35,079 bases of DNA from Streptomyces olivaceoviridis (lineage in GTDB: Bacteria > Actinomycetota > Actinomycetes > Streptomycetales > Streptomycetaceae). Numbering within the stretch: position 1 is the stretch's first letter; every line of letters starts with the position of its first letter. The notes beneath the pieces are model-generated. The model saw only the letters and a list, made by a program, of their open reading frames with translations. It did not search any database and was not told the origin of the DNA. Below are positions 7,840 to 16,243 of the stretch, piece by piece. A program made the translations under genes and the position numbers. Location: assembly GCF_014650115.1 (NCBI RefSeq), contig NZ_BMUI01000049.1, positions 1-35,079 on the forward strand, in the 5' to 3' direction.

Positions 7840-8520
7840 ACACCTGCTCTCGCACGGTGCCCAGGCGCCCCTCCGGCTCGCTGCTCCTCCTGGTCGCGGC
7901 CGGCGACTCGGAAGTCCGCCGTCGGAATGGCAGGGGAGACAGCTGATCCGAGGGGGGAACAGGGCGGCGAGGGCGCCAGCTGACACATGTCGCCCGTACG
8001 CACCTCGGGTGTGGCAGCGGCCAGGGCCTCCGCGTCACCGTTCCGTATCCGCCCCGACGCGGCGGTCCCCGCACTCGAAGGGTGAGGTTCGGGAGTCGAA
8101 CCGCCGATGCTCATGCCGAGGTGCGGAGGGCGCCGAGCGACCACCGCCGGATTCCTCGGCCGCCGCGTACTTCCCGGCCGTGTCCTTGAGGGTGCGTACC
8201 AGCATCGCGAAGTCGGCTGCACGCCCGACGCTCGGACCGTACACCAGCGAGCGCGAGCACCTGCCCACAAGCAAGCGGGAACACCCGTGGTTCGCCCCGG
8301 CTCCATGGTCACGGCCGCGGCCGACACCTTCGTCGACACCCGCTACCGGGGCGTCTCCGAACGTCCGGGCCATGCCCAAGCGCGGGTCCCCATCGCCTGG
8401 CACCTGATCGCCCAACCCGAACGCCTCGGCTCATACCAAGAGCTCGACGCCGACTGACACCGCCGTCGCCTCGACCTGCCCGCAGAACCCGCGCCCCCCA
8501 TGCACACGGCCGAGGGTCAG
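7840..8520. other. Region of coding traces without an intact gene
   Basis: A minus-strand stretch near 8165-8255 reads VYGPSVGRAADFAMLVRTLK with good codon bias but no start or end. A plus-strand frame ending at 8457 reads VPIAWHLIAQPERLGSYQEL, which faintly resembles some transposase segments. Both are probably remnants. No complete gene is supported. Confidence 0.35.
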
Positions 8521-8562
8521 TTGACGGCGTGGGGATCATTGCGCATATAGTTGATACATCAA
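8521..8562 (+). promoter_or_regulatory. Promoter with MarR-type operator at the start site
   Basis: TTGACG (8521-8526) and CATATA (8544-8549) are 17 bp apart and form a good primary-sigma promoter. The palindrome TTGATACATCAA (8551-8562) follows at the expected transcription start, an ideal place for repression. It points to the decayed NmrA-like gene at 8641. The operator has outlived the gene. Confidence 0.6.
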
Positions 8563-8585
8563 CGAGGTGTTGGAGTAAGCCCCAC

Positions 8586-8625
8586 GCGCGCTCCCCTCGG
8601 GTAGGACATGCGCGCTCCCCTCGGG
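8586..8625. repeat. Two direct copies of a 16-bp sequence
   Basis: GCGCGCTCCCCTCGGG occurs at 8586-8601 and again at 8610-8625, a 24-bp period. It lies in the leader of the decayed NmrA-like gene and looks like a local tandem duplication. Confidence 0.7.
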
Positions 8626-8640
8626 ATGAAAGGCACGTCA

Positions 8641-8880
8641 TGGCCGAGAACCCGTTCACCGCGCGCGGCGGGGATGGCACGCGCAGCCCGGGCCCGCCGG
8701 ACTCTCCCCCGTCATCTGGTCGACGCCGAAGGACACCCGGAACCGCATTCCGATCGACGCCCGTCACATGCCGACGCTCCAGGGCGTAGTACACGGGTCC
8801 GCGCTTCGTGCGTCAAGGCGGAGGCGAACCGGCACCTCATCGAAGTCGGGGTGCGGGCAGGGCGCCGCCTTCCGTCACTC
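8641..8880 (+). pseudogene. Decayed NmrA-like NAD(P)-binding protein gene
   Basis: An ATG at 8641 behind AAAGG starts MAENPFTARGG. Beyond it the frame reading VIWSTPKDTRNRIPIDARHM and PTLQG aligns with the intact NmrA-like protein at 22495, which has VVWSTLEDTRELLPLEDGRM and PVLQE. A further frameshift near 8806 continues with KAEANRHLIEVGV, matching KGEGNQLFRAAGV of the intact gene. The N-terminal Rossmann part and the C-terminal half are missing. A promoter and MarR-type operator lie upstream. So a second copy of the regulon's NmrA gene existed on the MarR-1 side and has been lost. Confidence 0.6.
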
Positions 8881-8969
8881 GACCCCCGGCGCCAGTTCCA
8901 ACAGGTCCGAATGCCAACGCACATGTGCTGACCGCCCAGGCACGCCAGATCCCGACCGAGGAACGCATC

Positions 8970-9611
8970 ATGGACTCCACCAGTCTTGCCCTTACGGGCT
9001 CGACGATCGACGGCGGCCTGTTCGTCGACATCACCGACTTCGCCCGGGACACACCCGCGCTGCATACCCCGATGACTTGGCTGAGCAGCTACGGCATCCT
9101 CGTCTTCGTGGCCCTGCTTGCCTTCACATGGTGGCGAGCCCGCGCCGCATCGTCTGCGGCCATGGCCTGTGCGATGGCCGGCTTCGTATCCGCCCCCATA
9201 GCTTCGCTGGTCAACACAGGTATCAAGGATGCGGTCGCTGAGACGCGGCCATGCCGGGTGTTCGCTCACGCATATGTGATCGAGACATGTCCCGGTGCGG
9301 AGGACTACTCCTTCCCGAGCAATCATGCTGTTGTCTCGTTCGCCGCTGTGGCAGCCCTGCTGGTCATCAACCGACGCCTAGGCGGAGTGGCGCTGCTCGC
9401 CGCACTCCCTCTGGCCTTTTCCCGCGTCTACGTCGGAGCCCACTACCCGCACGACGTCCTGGCCGGCGCCGTCCTCGGTATCCTCATCGGGATGCCGGTC
9501 ACTCTCGCCGGCCGCCGCTACGGGACGACGGCCGTCGACTACTTGCGCAGAGGACCGGGCCGCCTCCTCGTCGGTTCGCCCCATCAGACCGCACCTCGGT
9601 CCGCGACCTGA
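8970..9611 (+). CDS. PAP2-family membrane phosphatase, 213 aa
   Basis: A type 2 phosphatidic acid phosphatase. The three catalytic motifs are present and in order: KDAVAETRP (KxxxxxxRP), FPSNHA (PSGH-type), and SRVYVGAHYPHDV (SRxxxxxHxxxD). Several hydrophobic helices surround them (for example YGILVFVALLAFTWW and LLVINRRLGGVALLAALPLA). The active site is expected on the outer face of the membrane. Family members dephosphorylate undecaprenyl diphosphate or other lipid phosphates; the motif set and size resemble the BcrC type, which can give bacitracin tolerance. The start at ATG 8970 follows GAGGAAC. The LuxR regulator lies 236 bp downstream on the same strand, and no link to it is evident. 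Confidence 0.85.
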   Translation: MDSTSLALTGSTIDGGLFVDITDFARDTPALHTPMTWLSSYGILVFVALLAFTWWRARAASSAAMACAMAGFVSAPIASLVNTGIKDAVAETRPCRVFAHAYVIETCPGAEDYSFPSNHAVVSFAAVAALLVINRRLGGVALLAALPLAFSRVYVGAHYPHDVLAGAVLGILIGMPVTLAGRRYGTTAVDYLRRGPGRLLVGSPHQTAPRSAT

Positions 9612-9847
9612 CATCGTTACCCGCCATTCGTCGGCGATCAGCCGAAGAGGGGCATCGCCGCGGCGGAGGCACGGATCGCAGGCTCGGCGGTGCCCAGCGA
9701 GGGCCCGCTCGTTCAGGGGCGAGCCCGAGTGGCGCGATGGCACTGCGAATCTTGCGGCAGGGCCACGCCCGCGTGGCGATGTGCGCCTTTGCTGCTCAGG
9801 TATGAGACCACGAACCGTCACGCACGTTACCGGAAGGGATCAGTGCT

Positions 9848-12373
9848 GTGCTTTTCGGTCGCAACGGAGAATTGCGCTTTATTTCGTCCATCGCGGAGGC
9901 CGCACTGCGCGGGAGAGGTAAGGCCGTATTCCTCGGTGGACGGCACGGAATCGGGAAAAGCGCTCTCCTGGACGCCGTCGCACAGATGCACGCACCGTCG
10001 TTCCGGTTATTACGGGTGACAGGTCATCCCGATGAGTCGGGCTTGCCCTTCGCCGCTGTGGAGCGGCTGCTGGCCCCGGTACGGGACAGCGTCCAAGGGC
10101 TGCCGAGACCGCAGCGGCTGGCGCTGCGCGTCGTCCTCGGGCTCGAGGAGGGCTCCACCGATCCGTTCTTCGTCCGTATGGCGGTGACAGGGGCGCTGCA
10201 AGCGGCGGCGCGGAAATGCCCTCTGATGGTGCTCGTGGACGACGTGGACTCGCTCGACAGGGAATCGGCCGGAGTCATCTCCTTCTTCTCCCGGCGGATC
10301 GACCGGGCCCCGATCTGCCTGGTGTGTGCCGGAACCGACGCGGGGAGAAGGGCCTCGGGGAAAATCGAAGGCGAGAGACTGGTCCTGGGGCCGCTCAGCC
10401 GGGTCGAGAGTCTGGCTTTCCTCGAATGGCTGGCGCCCTCCAGCTCGCCGGAGACGAGGAACCGAGTCGTCGAGGAATCCGGCGGAATTCCCCTTCTACT
10501 GCGTGACGCTTCGAATGTCTTGACGTCCGTGCAGCTCTCCGGATGTGAGCCGCTGCCGGCCAGGGGCCACACCCCGGCGTCGCCGGCCGGCATCGTGCCG
10601 GGCGGTGTGGACACCGCGGAACCGCCGGCCGATCTGGCCGTCCCCCAAGGCCCTGCCCCGGGCGCGTGCCGCGTCCGTACCCGGCCGGACGCCGGTGACG
10701 GCCATGAGCCTCATCCGGCTGTCGTGCGCCACCACATCCTCGGCACCGCGCTGTCGGACCGGGTCCTCCTCCCTGCGGCGGCAGGACGTCGTCCCCCACG
10801 GGCCGTACTCCCGTTCGAAGCGGCGGAACATGCCTTCGCCCAGGGGGACACCGATCGTCTGGCCGAACTGGTGGAGGAGACCCGCACGGTGGGCGAAACG
10901 GGAATGCAGAATCGTTACGCCAGACTCCGGGCCATCAACACCCTCGTGACCCGCTCGCCGACCGCGGCGGTCGAACAACTGCTGGCGGCGGCACGGATGC
11001 CCGACGCCGACGATCCCGCCTTCGCGATCGACACGCTGAACATGGCGGCCGCGGCCGCATGGCTCGCAGGAGACCCGTGTGCCCTGGAGGAGGTGAACGG
11101 CGCCCGCGCGAGGCTGATGGCCACGTGGGACGCACCACCGCCTTCGGAGCCGACCGGTGGCCCCGTGGCCCTGCGTGTACTGGCCGGTCCGTGGGAGGCG
11201 GTCGGCCGGGCCGACGCGGAGGGGGCCGAGGACTCGACGGGGGCGGTGTCCGCGGCCCGAGGGAGAGCGGCGAGCATGCCCCTGCCCGGCTTCCCGATGC
11301 TGCCGGAGTCCGGACCGGTGGACGACCCCGGGCGCCTCCTGGCCTTCTATGTCGGGCTCTTGCGGCGTGCCGTGAAGGACGGCGAGTGGGGATCCGTTCC
11401 GGTGGCCGCCTACTGGGCTGCCTGTCTGGAAACCTGGCTGGGACGCTGGGAACACGCCACGGACCACCTCCGCCTGGGTCTTTCGAGCGCAGAGCGGACC
11501 GGACAGGATGTCCTCACCGGCCACCTGCGGAGCCTCAGCGCCTGGCTGCACGCGGTGCGCGGTGACGTGGCGGCCTGCCGAGCCGAAGCCGAGGCGTGCC
11601 TGACGGAATCGGCCGTGCACGTGACGGACTCCGCCCGCCTGGCGGCCCAGGGCGCCCTGGTGTTCGCCGCACTGAGCCAGGGCAGACCGGAGGAGGCGCC
11701 CGGACTGCTGCCGTTGCCCCCCGTCGGCACGGGTGAGGCGATCCTGGGCGGTCGCGGCTCGCTGGCCGTGTCCGATCTGATAGAGGCCGCCTACCGCGCG
11801 TTCGAGATGCCCCGGGCAAGGGAGATGCTGGACGTGTGGAGACGGCGCAGGCCCCAGGCGCGCGCCGGCGGGACCGAAGTGCTCATGTTGCGTTGCGAGG
11901 CGTTGCTGGAGGAGAACGCCGACACCATGGAGCGCAAGTTCCACCAGGTGTTGGCGATCACTCATCCCAACGAGTTCGAGCGGGCCCGCACACGGCTCCT
12001 GTTCGGCGAAAGGCTCCGGAGAGCCCGGCGGACACAGTCTGCCCGCGAGGAACTGCTCGCCGCTGTCGGAGCCTTCCGACTCGTCGGTGCCCCACTGTGG
12101 TCCGGCCGTGCCCAGCGCGAACTCGACGCCTGCACGGTACGTTCGGCGGCGGAGGAGGAGGGCTGGGACGCACTCACGGCACAGGAGCGGCAGGTGGTGC
12201 GGTTGGCAGGGCAGGGACTGACCAACCGGCAGATCGCGCAGGCCCTGTTCATCAGCCCACGCACCGTCGGGTACCACCTCTACAAGGCCTTTCCGAAGCT
12301 CGACATCCGTTCGCGCCGCCAGATCAGGGAAGTGGTGCCGAGCGTCGGTACAGCGCTTGAGGACCCCGGCTGA
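9848..12373 (+). CDS. LAL-type LuxR-family regulator with N-terminal ATPase, 841 aa
   Basis: A large ATP-binding LuxR regulator of the kind often found beside Streptomyces biosynthetic clusters as a pathway activator. The N-terminus has a Walker A motif (GGRHGIGKSAL, about residues 33-43) and a Walker B motif (LMVLVDDVDSLD, about residues 127-138). The long middle is Ala/Leu-rich and probably TPR-like. The C-terminal LuxR helix-turn-helix is LTAQERQVVRLAGQGLTNRQ and IAQALFISPRTVGYHLYKAF, near residues 776-815. Start GTG 9848 follows GGAAGGG. Codons 54 and 55 are both TTA (10007-10012), so translation should depend on the bldA tRNA. The gene runs towards the JmjC gene and is the best candidate activator of the cluster at 12.6-22.2 kb. 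Confidence 0.9.
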   Translation: MLFGRNGELRFISSIAEAALRGRGKAVFLGGRHGIGKSALLDAVAQMHAPSFRLLRVTGHPDESGLPFAAVERLLAPVRDSVQGLPRPQRLALRVVLGLEEGSTDPFFVRMAVTGALQAAARKCPLMVLVDDVDSLDRESAGVISFFSRRIDRAPICLVCAGTDAGRRASGKIEGERLVLGPLSRVESLAFLEWLAPSSSPETRNRVVEESGGIPLLLRDASNVLTSVQLSGCEPLPARGHTPASPAGIVPGGVDTAEPPADLAVPQGPAPGACRVRTRPDAGDGHEPHPAVVRHHILGTALSDRVLLPAAAGRRPPRAVLPFEAAEHAFAQGDTDRLAELVEETRTVGETGMQNRYARLRAINTLVTRSPTAAVEQLLAAARMPDADDPAFAIDTLNMAAAAAWLAGDPCALEEVNGARARLMATWDAPPPSEPTGGPVALRVLAGPWEAVGRADAEGAEDSTGAVSAARGRAASMPLPGFPMLPESGPVDDPGRLLAFYVGLLRRAVKDGEWGSVPVAAYWAACLETWLGRWEHATDHLRLGLSSAERTGQDVLTGHLRSLSAWLHAVRGDVAACRAEAEACLTESAVHVTDSARLAAQGALVFAALSQGRPEEAPGLLPLPPVGTGEAILGGRGSLAVSDLIEAAYRAFEMPRAREMLDVWRRRRPQARAGGTEVLMLRCEALLEENADTMERKFHQVLAITHPNEFERARTRLLFGERLRRARRTQSAREELLAAVGAFRLVGAPLWSGRAQRELDACTVRSAAEEEGWDALTAQERQVVRLAGQGLTNRQIAQALFISPRTVGYHLYKAFPKLDIRSRRQIREVVPSVGTALEDPG

Positions 12374-12604
12374 GGGGTGAGTGCCGGTCTGACCGCCGAG
12401 CCCAGCCGGGCACCCCCGGCGCCGAGGCCAACGCCGGGTCCCGGCGGAAGTCCGCGTCCTGTTCGCCGAGGGATCCGCCGGACGCGACGAGCCGACCCGC
12501 GGACCCGCCGCAAGGGGTCGTGGGTTCTCCCTGCCGGGAAGACCTGCGGCGACCGGGTACGAGTAGGCGTTCTCCATCGGTCACACTTCACCGAAGCGTC
12601 GACT

Positions 12605-13555
12605 TCATGACGTCACAGAACCGGTCCCGGCCGTCGTGTTCCATGCCGCGGCGAGATCCCCGAGATCAGCCGGGTCGGGACGGCCGGGCATGCGGGCGAC
12701 GGCCTGCCGCCGGGCCATGCCGACGAGGTCGGCGGCCGACAGCCTCATGAGGCGGTCGCGCGCGTCCTGGAGCAGCCGCTCCGCCGCGCCGGTGATCGCC
12801 TCGTGTCCGAGCGGGCGCTCGACGGGGAGATCCTCCGCGAGAAGACCGTGGAGCGTGGCCCCCAGATCCACCGTGCCGATGTCGCGCACCGTGATCGACA
12901 AGTGGGCGGACAGCCCTCGTTCGCCCGTGGCACTGTGCGCGAAGCCGCGCGGCACATAGAGCACCTCGCCGGCGTCGAGCGTGGTCCGCAGGATCTCCGC
13001 GGGTTCCGGGCCCGCCGACGGGTCCACCGGGCCGGCACGCCAGTCCGCGCTGTCCGGCTTCGCGTGGATGCGCCAGTCCTTCCGCCCGGCGACTTGGAGC
13101 ACCAGCACGTCGGCGTCGTCGCGGTGCAGCGGCAGCCCCTGGTGGCCCGGAGGGGTGACGAAGAAGAACGCCTCCGCCGCTCGGCCCAGTTCTCCGGCGA
13201 GCGCAGCGAGCACCTCGCGTGTGGGCCCGTGCCAGTGGTCGACGGAGCGCAGCAGCAAAGTGGCGCCCTTCTCCAGGAGGGACCTGATTCTGCCGCCGTC
13301 GGCGAAACCGCCGGGAGCCGCCCGGGAGATGTGCCGCGTGGTGGTGTAGGAGCCGAGCGGGATCGGGCCCTCCTCCCACATCTCGAAGTACGGCTCCCGG
13401 AACAGACCGGTCTCCAGCACCGTGTCGACATCCGCGAGTGTGAAGGGGCTGGGGGTGCCCGAGGGCGGCCGGAACACGCCGGGCCGGGTTTCCCAGTAGG
13501 CGGAGAAGAACTCCTGCGGGTCGCCTACCCACTGGTCGAGTATCGGTGTGCCCAT
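12605..13555 (-). CDS. JmjC / cupin-4 Fe(II)/2-oxoglutarate oxygenase, 316 aa
   Basis: A JmjC-fold oxygenase of the cupin-4 (ribosomal oxygenase-like) family, expected to hydroxylate a substrate using Fe(II), O2 and 2-oxoglutarate. The iron-binding His144-x-Asp146 lies in LPLHRDD, followed by DVLVLQVAGRKDWRIH, a hallmark strand-turn of this family. The distal ligand is His207 in PRGFAHSATG. A C-terminal helical region from about residue 245 resembles the dimer/winged-helix part of RoxA-like enzymes. Known relatives act on amino-acid side chains in proteins, and some act on peptide natural products. That would suit a peptide substrate, though this is inference. ATG 13555 follows GAAGGG. It is the last gene of the minus-strand operon, 113 bp after the methyltransferase. 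Confidence 0.82.
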   Translation of the reverse strand: MGTPILDQWVGDPQEFFSAYWETRPGVFRPPSGTPSPFTLADVDTVLETGLFREPYFEMWEEGPIPLGSYTTTRHISRAAPGGFADGGRIRSLLEKGATLLLRSVDHWHGPTREVLAALAGELGRAAEAFFFVTPPGHQGLPLHRDDADVLVLQVAGRKDWRIHAKPDSADWRAGPVDPSAGPEPAEILRTTLDAGEVLYVPRGFAHSATGERGLSAHLSITVRDIGTVDLGATLHGLLAEDLPVERPLGHEAITGAAERLLQDARDRLMRLSAADLVGMARRQAVARMPGRPDPADLGDLAAAWNTTAGTGSVTS

Positions 13556-13668
13556 CGTTTCCCTTCTTCCGGTTCCTTGGGCTCGGGCGGCGCCCCTCCG
13601 GCCGGGTCCCGGCAGGTTCGGGGCGAGACGGGTCGGGAGACGCGCCGCCGGCTTTCGTTCTCCACCCG

Positions 13669-14760
13669 TCACTTCACGCCGACGACCATGTACTCCGGTC
13701 CGTCGAGGTGGGACACCGACGTCTCGCGGAAGCCGGCGTCGGTCATCCAGGAGGTGCATTCGGCGCCGGTGTACCCCAGTCCGCCGACCGACACCAGCGA
13801 GACGTTGAGGCTCATGACCATGCCCGTGGTGTTGACGCGGCGTTCGTCGTCGATGAGCGATTCGTACACCAGCAACCGGCCCCCCGACGGCAGCGCGTCG
13901 TACGCCTTGCGGATCAGCATCTGCTTGGTGACCAGATCCCAGTCGTGCAGCACGTGGCCCATGACGATGACGTCCCCCGTGGGAAGCGGGTCCGAGAAGA
14001 AGTTCCCGGTGACCAGGTGTGCCCGGTCCTGGACGCCGGCGGTCTCCACGTAGGCGGAGAATCGGTCACCGACCTGGGGCAGGTCGAAGCCGACGCCCCG
14101 CAGATGGGGGTGCGCGCGAAGCATGTGGGCCAGGAACGCGCCCTCCGAGCAGCCCACATCGACCACCTCGCGTACCCCTGACCAGTCGAACGCGCTCGTG
14201 AGTGCCAGGTGGGCGCCCATGCTGTACCCGGTCATGGAGCGGACGAAGCCGGTGACCTGGTCGGGCGTGGCGAACGCTTCGCCGAACGTGTCGTCGTCGG
14301 CGCTGACCGGCATCATGCGCGCGCCGGGAGCGGTGCCCGCGGCCCGTCCCGTCGCGGCCGCTGCCAGGGCGTGGTCGTAGTTGAGGCGTTCGCCCGTGCG
14401 CAGGCAGTCGCTCAGCAGGGTGCGAGACGGATAGACGGAGTTCAGATAGAGCAGGTATCCGGAGATGTCATGGACCGGGTCGTCCGGGTTCAGGTAGGCC
14501 GCGGACAGCGGGGAGGTCCGGTAGACGCCGTCCTCCCGTTCGAGAAGACCCACGGAGACCAGGATGTCGAAGAAGTCGCGCGCGCCGCGCCCCTTCAGAG
14601 ACAGCGCGGCGCACAACTCCTCGACGGTGGCCGGGTTCTTGGCGACTTCCGCGAACACGCCCAGCTCCACGGCGCTCAGCACGACCTTCGACGTCCAGAA
14701 CGCCGTGGCGACCTTGATGATCTCGTGCGGTGACTGCCCGGCGGTGCCTTGTCGTTCCAT
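13669..14760 (-). CDS. SAM-dependent O-methyltransferase (methyltransf_2 type), 363 aa
   Basis: A dimeric class I methyltransferase with an N-terminal winged-helix dimerisation domain (about residues 10-90) and a Rossmann SAM-binding domain. Motif I is VVDVGCSEGAFLAHML (about residues 199-214). The GHVLHDWD segment places His272 where the catalytic base of plant-type and antibiotic O-methyltransferases sits. Family members usually methylate hydroxyl groups on aromatic or polyketide substrates, and some methylate carboxylates or nitrogen. ATG 14760 has a GGAGG ribosome binding site. It sits between the PaaK-like gene (45 bp upstream) and the JmjC gene, most likely in one operon. Confidence 0.85.
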   Translation of the reverse strand: MERQGTAGQSPHEIIKVATAFWTSKVVLSAVELGVFAEVAKNPATVEELCAALSLKGRGARDFFDILVSVGLLEREDGVYRTSPLSAAYLNPDDPVHDISGYLLYLNSVYPSRTLLSDCLRTGERLNYDHALAAAATGRAAGTAPGARMMPVSADDDTFGEAFATPDQVTGFVRSMTGYSMGAHLALTSAFDWSGVREVVDVGCSEGAFLAHMLRAHPHLRGVGFDLPQVGDRFSAYVETAGVQDRAHLVTGNFFSDPLPTGDVIVMGHVLHDWDLVTKQMLIRKAYDALPSGGRLLVYESLIDDERRVNTTGMVMSLNVSLVSVGGLGYTGAECTSWMTDAGFRETSVSHLDGPEYMVVGVK

Positions 14761-14805
14761 GTCCTGTCCTCCAGGTGGGGCGGGTGATGCGGGGTGGCCG
14801 CGGGC

Positions 14806-16167
14806 TCACGCCTCGTCGGCCGACAGCCGTACGATGTCCACGTGCTTGCGCGAGCCGCTGCCGGCGAATTCACCGGCGCGCACCTCGCGCACGCGAACGG
14901 GAAGTTCGCCGCCGATGAGCAAGGTGAGGTCGTCGGCCAGGCGGACCGTGTCGAGGGCGACGTGACCCGTCGACTGCACGCGTAGTTCGAGCAGGTCATC
15001 GCCGTACAGGGCGAGTTGGAACCGCGCGACCGGACGCGTGCGAACGAGGCGTGAGAACTCACCGCCGGACACGGTCCGGCCGCTCGGCAGGGTCACACCG
15101 GAGGTCTCACGGCCCTCGATCAGCCGGAGCGCCGGATGGGGAAGTCCGCAGCCGCAGGGCTCCGGGGCGAGGGCGCCGATGTCGCCGGTGCGGTAACGCA
15201 GCAGCGGCATGGCCCGGTTGACCAGGTTGCTGACGACGATCTCGCCGCTCTCGCCGTCGGGCAGCGGGCGGCCGTCGGCGTCGACGACCTCGACCCAGAG
15301 GCGCTCCGCCTCGACGTGGTAGCCGCCCTTGCCGCATTCGGCGGCGATGGTGCCGAACTCACGCATACCGTAACTGTCCATGACGGGTGCGCCGTAGCTC
15401 CGTTCGAGTGTCTCGCGCGCACCGGGCAGCAGCCGTTCCCCGAACGTCATGACCGCGCGCGGGGTGAGGGACCGGTCCGCCGCGGCGAGCGCGCTCGCGA
15501 GGCGCAGACAGGACGACGGATGACCGAAGACGATGTCGGGGGCGAAGCCGGCTGCCCGCACCGCCAGATCGACGTCGTCCGGCCCCGGGGGCGTGGTCGT
15601 GCCGAATTCCGCCATGCGGGCCAGCCCGAAGCCAGGGGCCACGTACTCGAACCAGCCGCCCTGCAACCACCCCTGAAAGGGCATCAGCAGTTTGAAGTGG
15701 AGCTGCCCGGTGAAGGGTACGGCCATCCGTATGCGTGCCGCGTACGTGTGCACGAGGTGGTCCTCGTCCACGACGAAGCGCAACGGGATGCCGGAGGTGC
15801 CGGAGGTCGAGGCGACCCGGCACCTGTCCGGTTCGAGGGCGTCGCTGAGCAGGCTGTCCGGGTCCTCCCGGACGGTGTCCTTGTCGAGGAGCGGAAGGGA
15901 GCGCAGCGCTCCGAGCGGGTCGGCGCCCGCGTCCGCGGGGATCAGAGGACGGTAACGGGGCACCCGTTGGCCCGCGTGCCGCAGGGCTTCGGCGAGGCGC
16001 GAGCGGCGGAAGGCGTCAAGGCCGTCCGCCGTGAAGTCGGCGGTCCGGGAGCGTTCGTACTCCTCGTGGATACGTGGGAAGAGGATGCCCTGGTACGTGT
16101 TCTCCTCAAGGACCGTCCGGTATCTCTCACGCAGTTGGTCCGGGGTGAATTGCTGGGTCGGTCCCAT
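14806..16167 (-). CDS. PaaK-like acyl-adenylate-forming enzyme (phenylacetate-CoA ligase family), 453 aa
   Basis: An ANL-superfamily enzyme of the phenylacetate-CoA ligase/CapK group, which activates a carboxylic acid as an acyl-AMP and may pass it to CoA, an amine or another acceptor. The P-loop STSGTSG is at residues 120-126, the adenine-binding YGMREFG at 266-272, and the ATP-ribose motif YRTGDIG at 325-331. Cysteines in AAECGKGG and PCGCGLPHP suggest the small metal site seen in this family. The C-terminal lid domain is present (RKHVDIVRL). ATG 16167 follows GGAGGAAGG. It is the first enzyme gene after the 13-codon peptide gene, from which it is separated by a strong hairpin. The substrate may be a small acid or the peptide C-terminus; the sequence does not decide. 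Confidence 0.82.
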   Translation of the reverse strand: MGPTQQFTPDQLRERYRTVLEENTYQGILFPRIHEEYERSRTADFTADGLDAFRRSRLAEALRHAGQRVPRYRPLIPADAGADPLGALRSLPLLDKDTVREDPDSLLSDALEPDRCRVASTSGTSGIPLRFVVDEDHLVHTYAARIRMAVPFTGQLHFKLLMPFQGWLQGGWFEYVAPGFGLARMAEFGTTTPPGPDDVDLAVRAAGFAPDIVFGHPSSCLRLASALAAADRSLTPRAVMTFGERLLPGARETLERSYGAPVMDSYGMREFGTIAAECGKGGYHVEAERLWVEVVDADGRPLPDGESGEIVVSNLVNRAMPLLRYRTGDIGALAPEPCGCGLPHPALRLIEGRETSGVTLPSGRTVSGGEFSRLVRTRPVARFQLALYGDDLLELRVQSTGHVALDTVRLADDLTLLIGGELPVRVREVRAGEFAGSGSRKHVDIVRLSADEA

Positions 16168-16199
16168 GAGGTCGGTCCTTCCTCCAGGAACTGGTAGTG

Positions 16200-16232
16200 C
16201 GGGGGCGGTGCCGACGTACGGCACCGCCCCCG
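16200..16232 (-). terminator. Perfect 14-bp hairpin between peptide gene and PaaK-like gene
   Basis: The arms CGGGGGCGGTGCCG and CGGCACCGCCCCCG pair perfectly around a 5-nt ACGTA loop. The hairpin starts 11 bp after the stop codon of the 13-codon gene. There is no T-run, which is common for Streptomyces terminators. Its position suggests partial termination or 3'-end protection, which would give much more peptide transcript than enzyme transcript. Confidence 0.75.
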
Positions 16233-16243
16233 GGCTGCGGCGA

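Noticed and set aside
8083..8100. GGTTCGGGAGTCGAACC, which resembles a tRNA T-arm
   Set aside because: The stem-loop spacing does not fit a T-loop, and no acceptor, D or anticodon arms can be drawn around it.
10496..12577. Long minus-strand ORF opposite the LuxR gene
   Set aside because: It is a shadow frame. The plus strand has the ATPase and helix-turn-helix motifs and a good start.
12374..12604. Inverted CGCGTCC/GGACGCG as a terminator between LuxR and JmjC genes
   Set aside because: There is only a 7-bp stem with a 20-nt loop, which is not distinguishable from chance in such GC-rich sequence.
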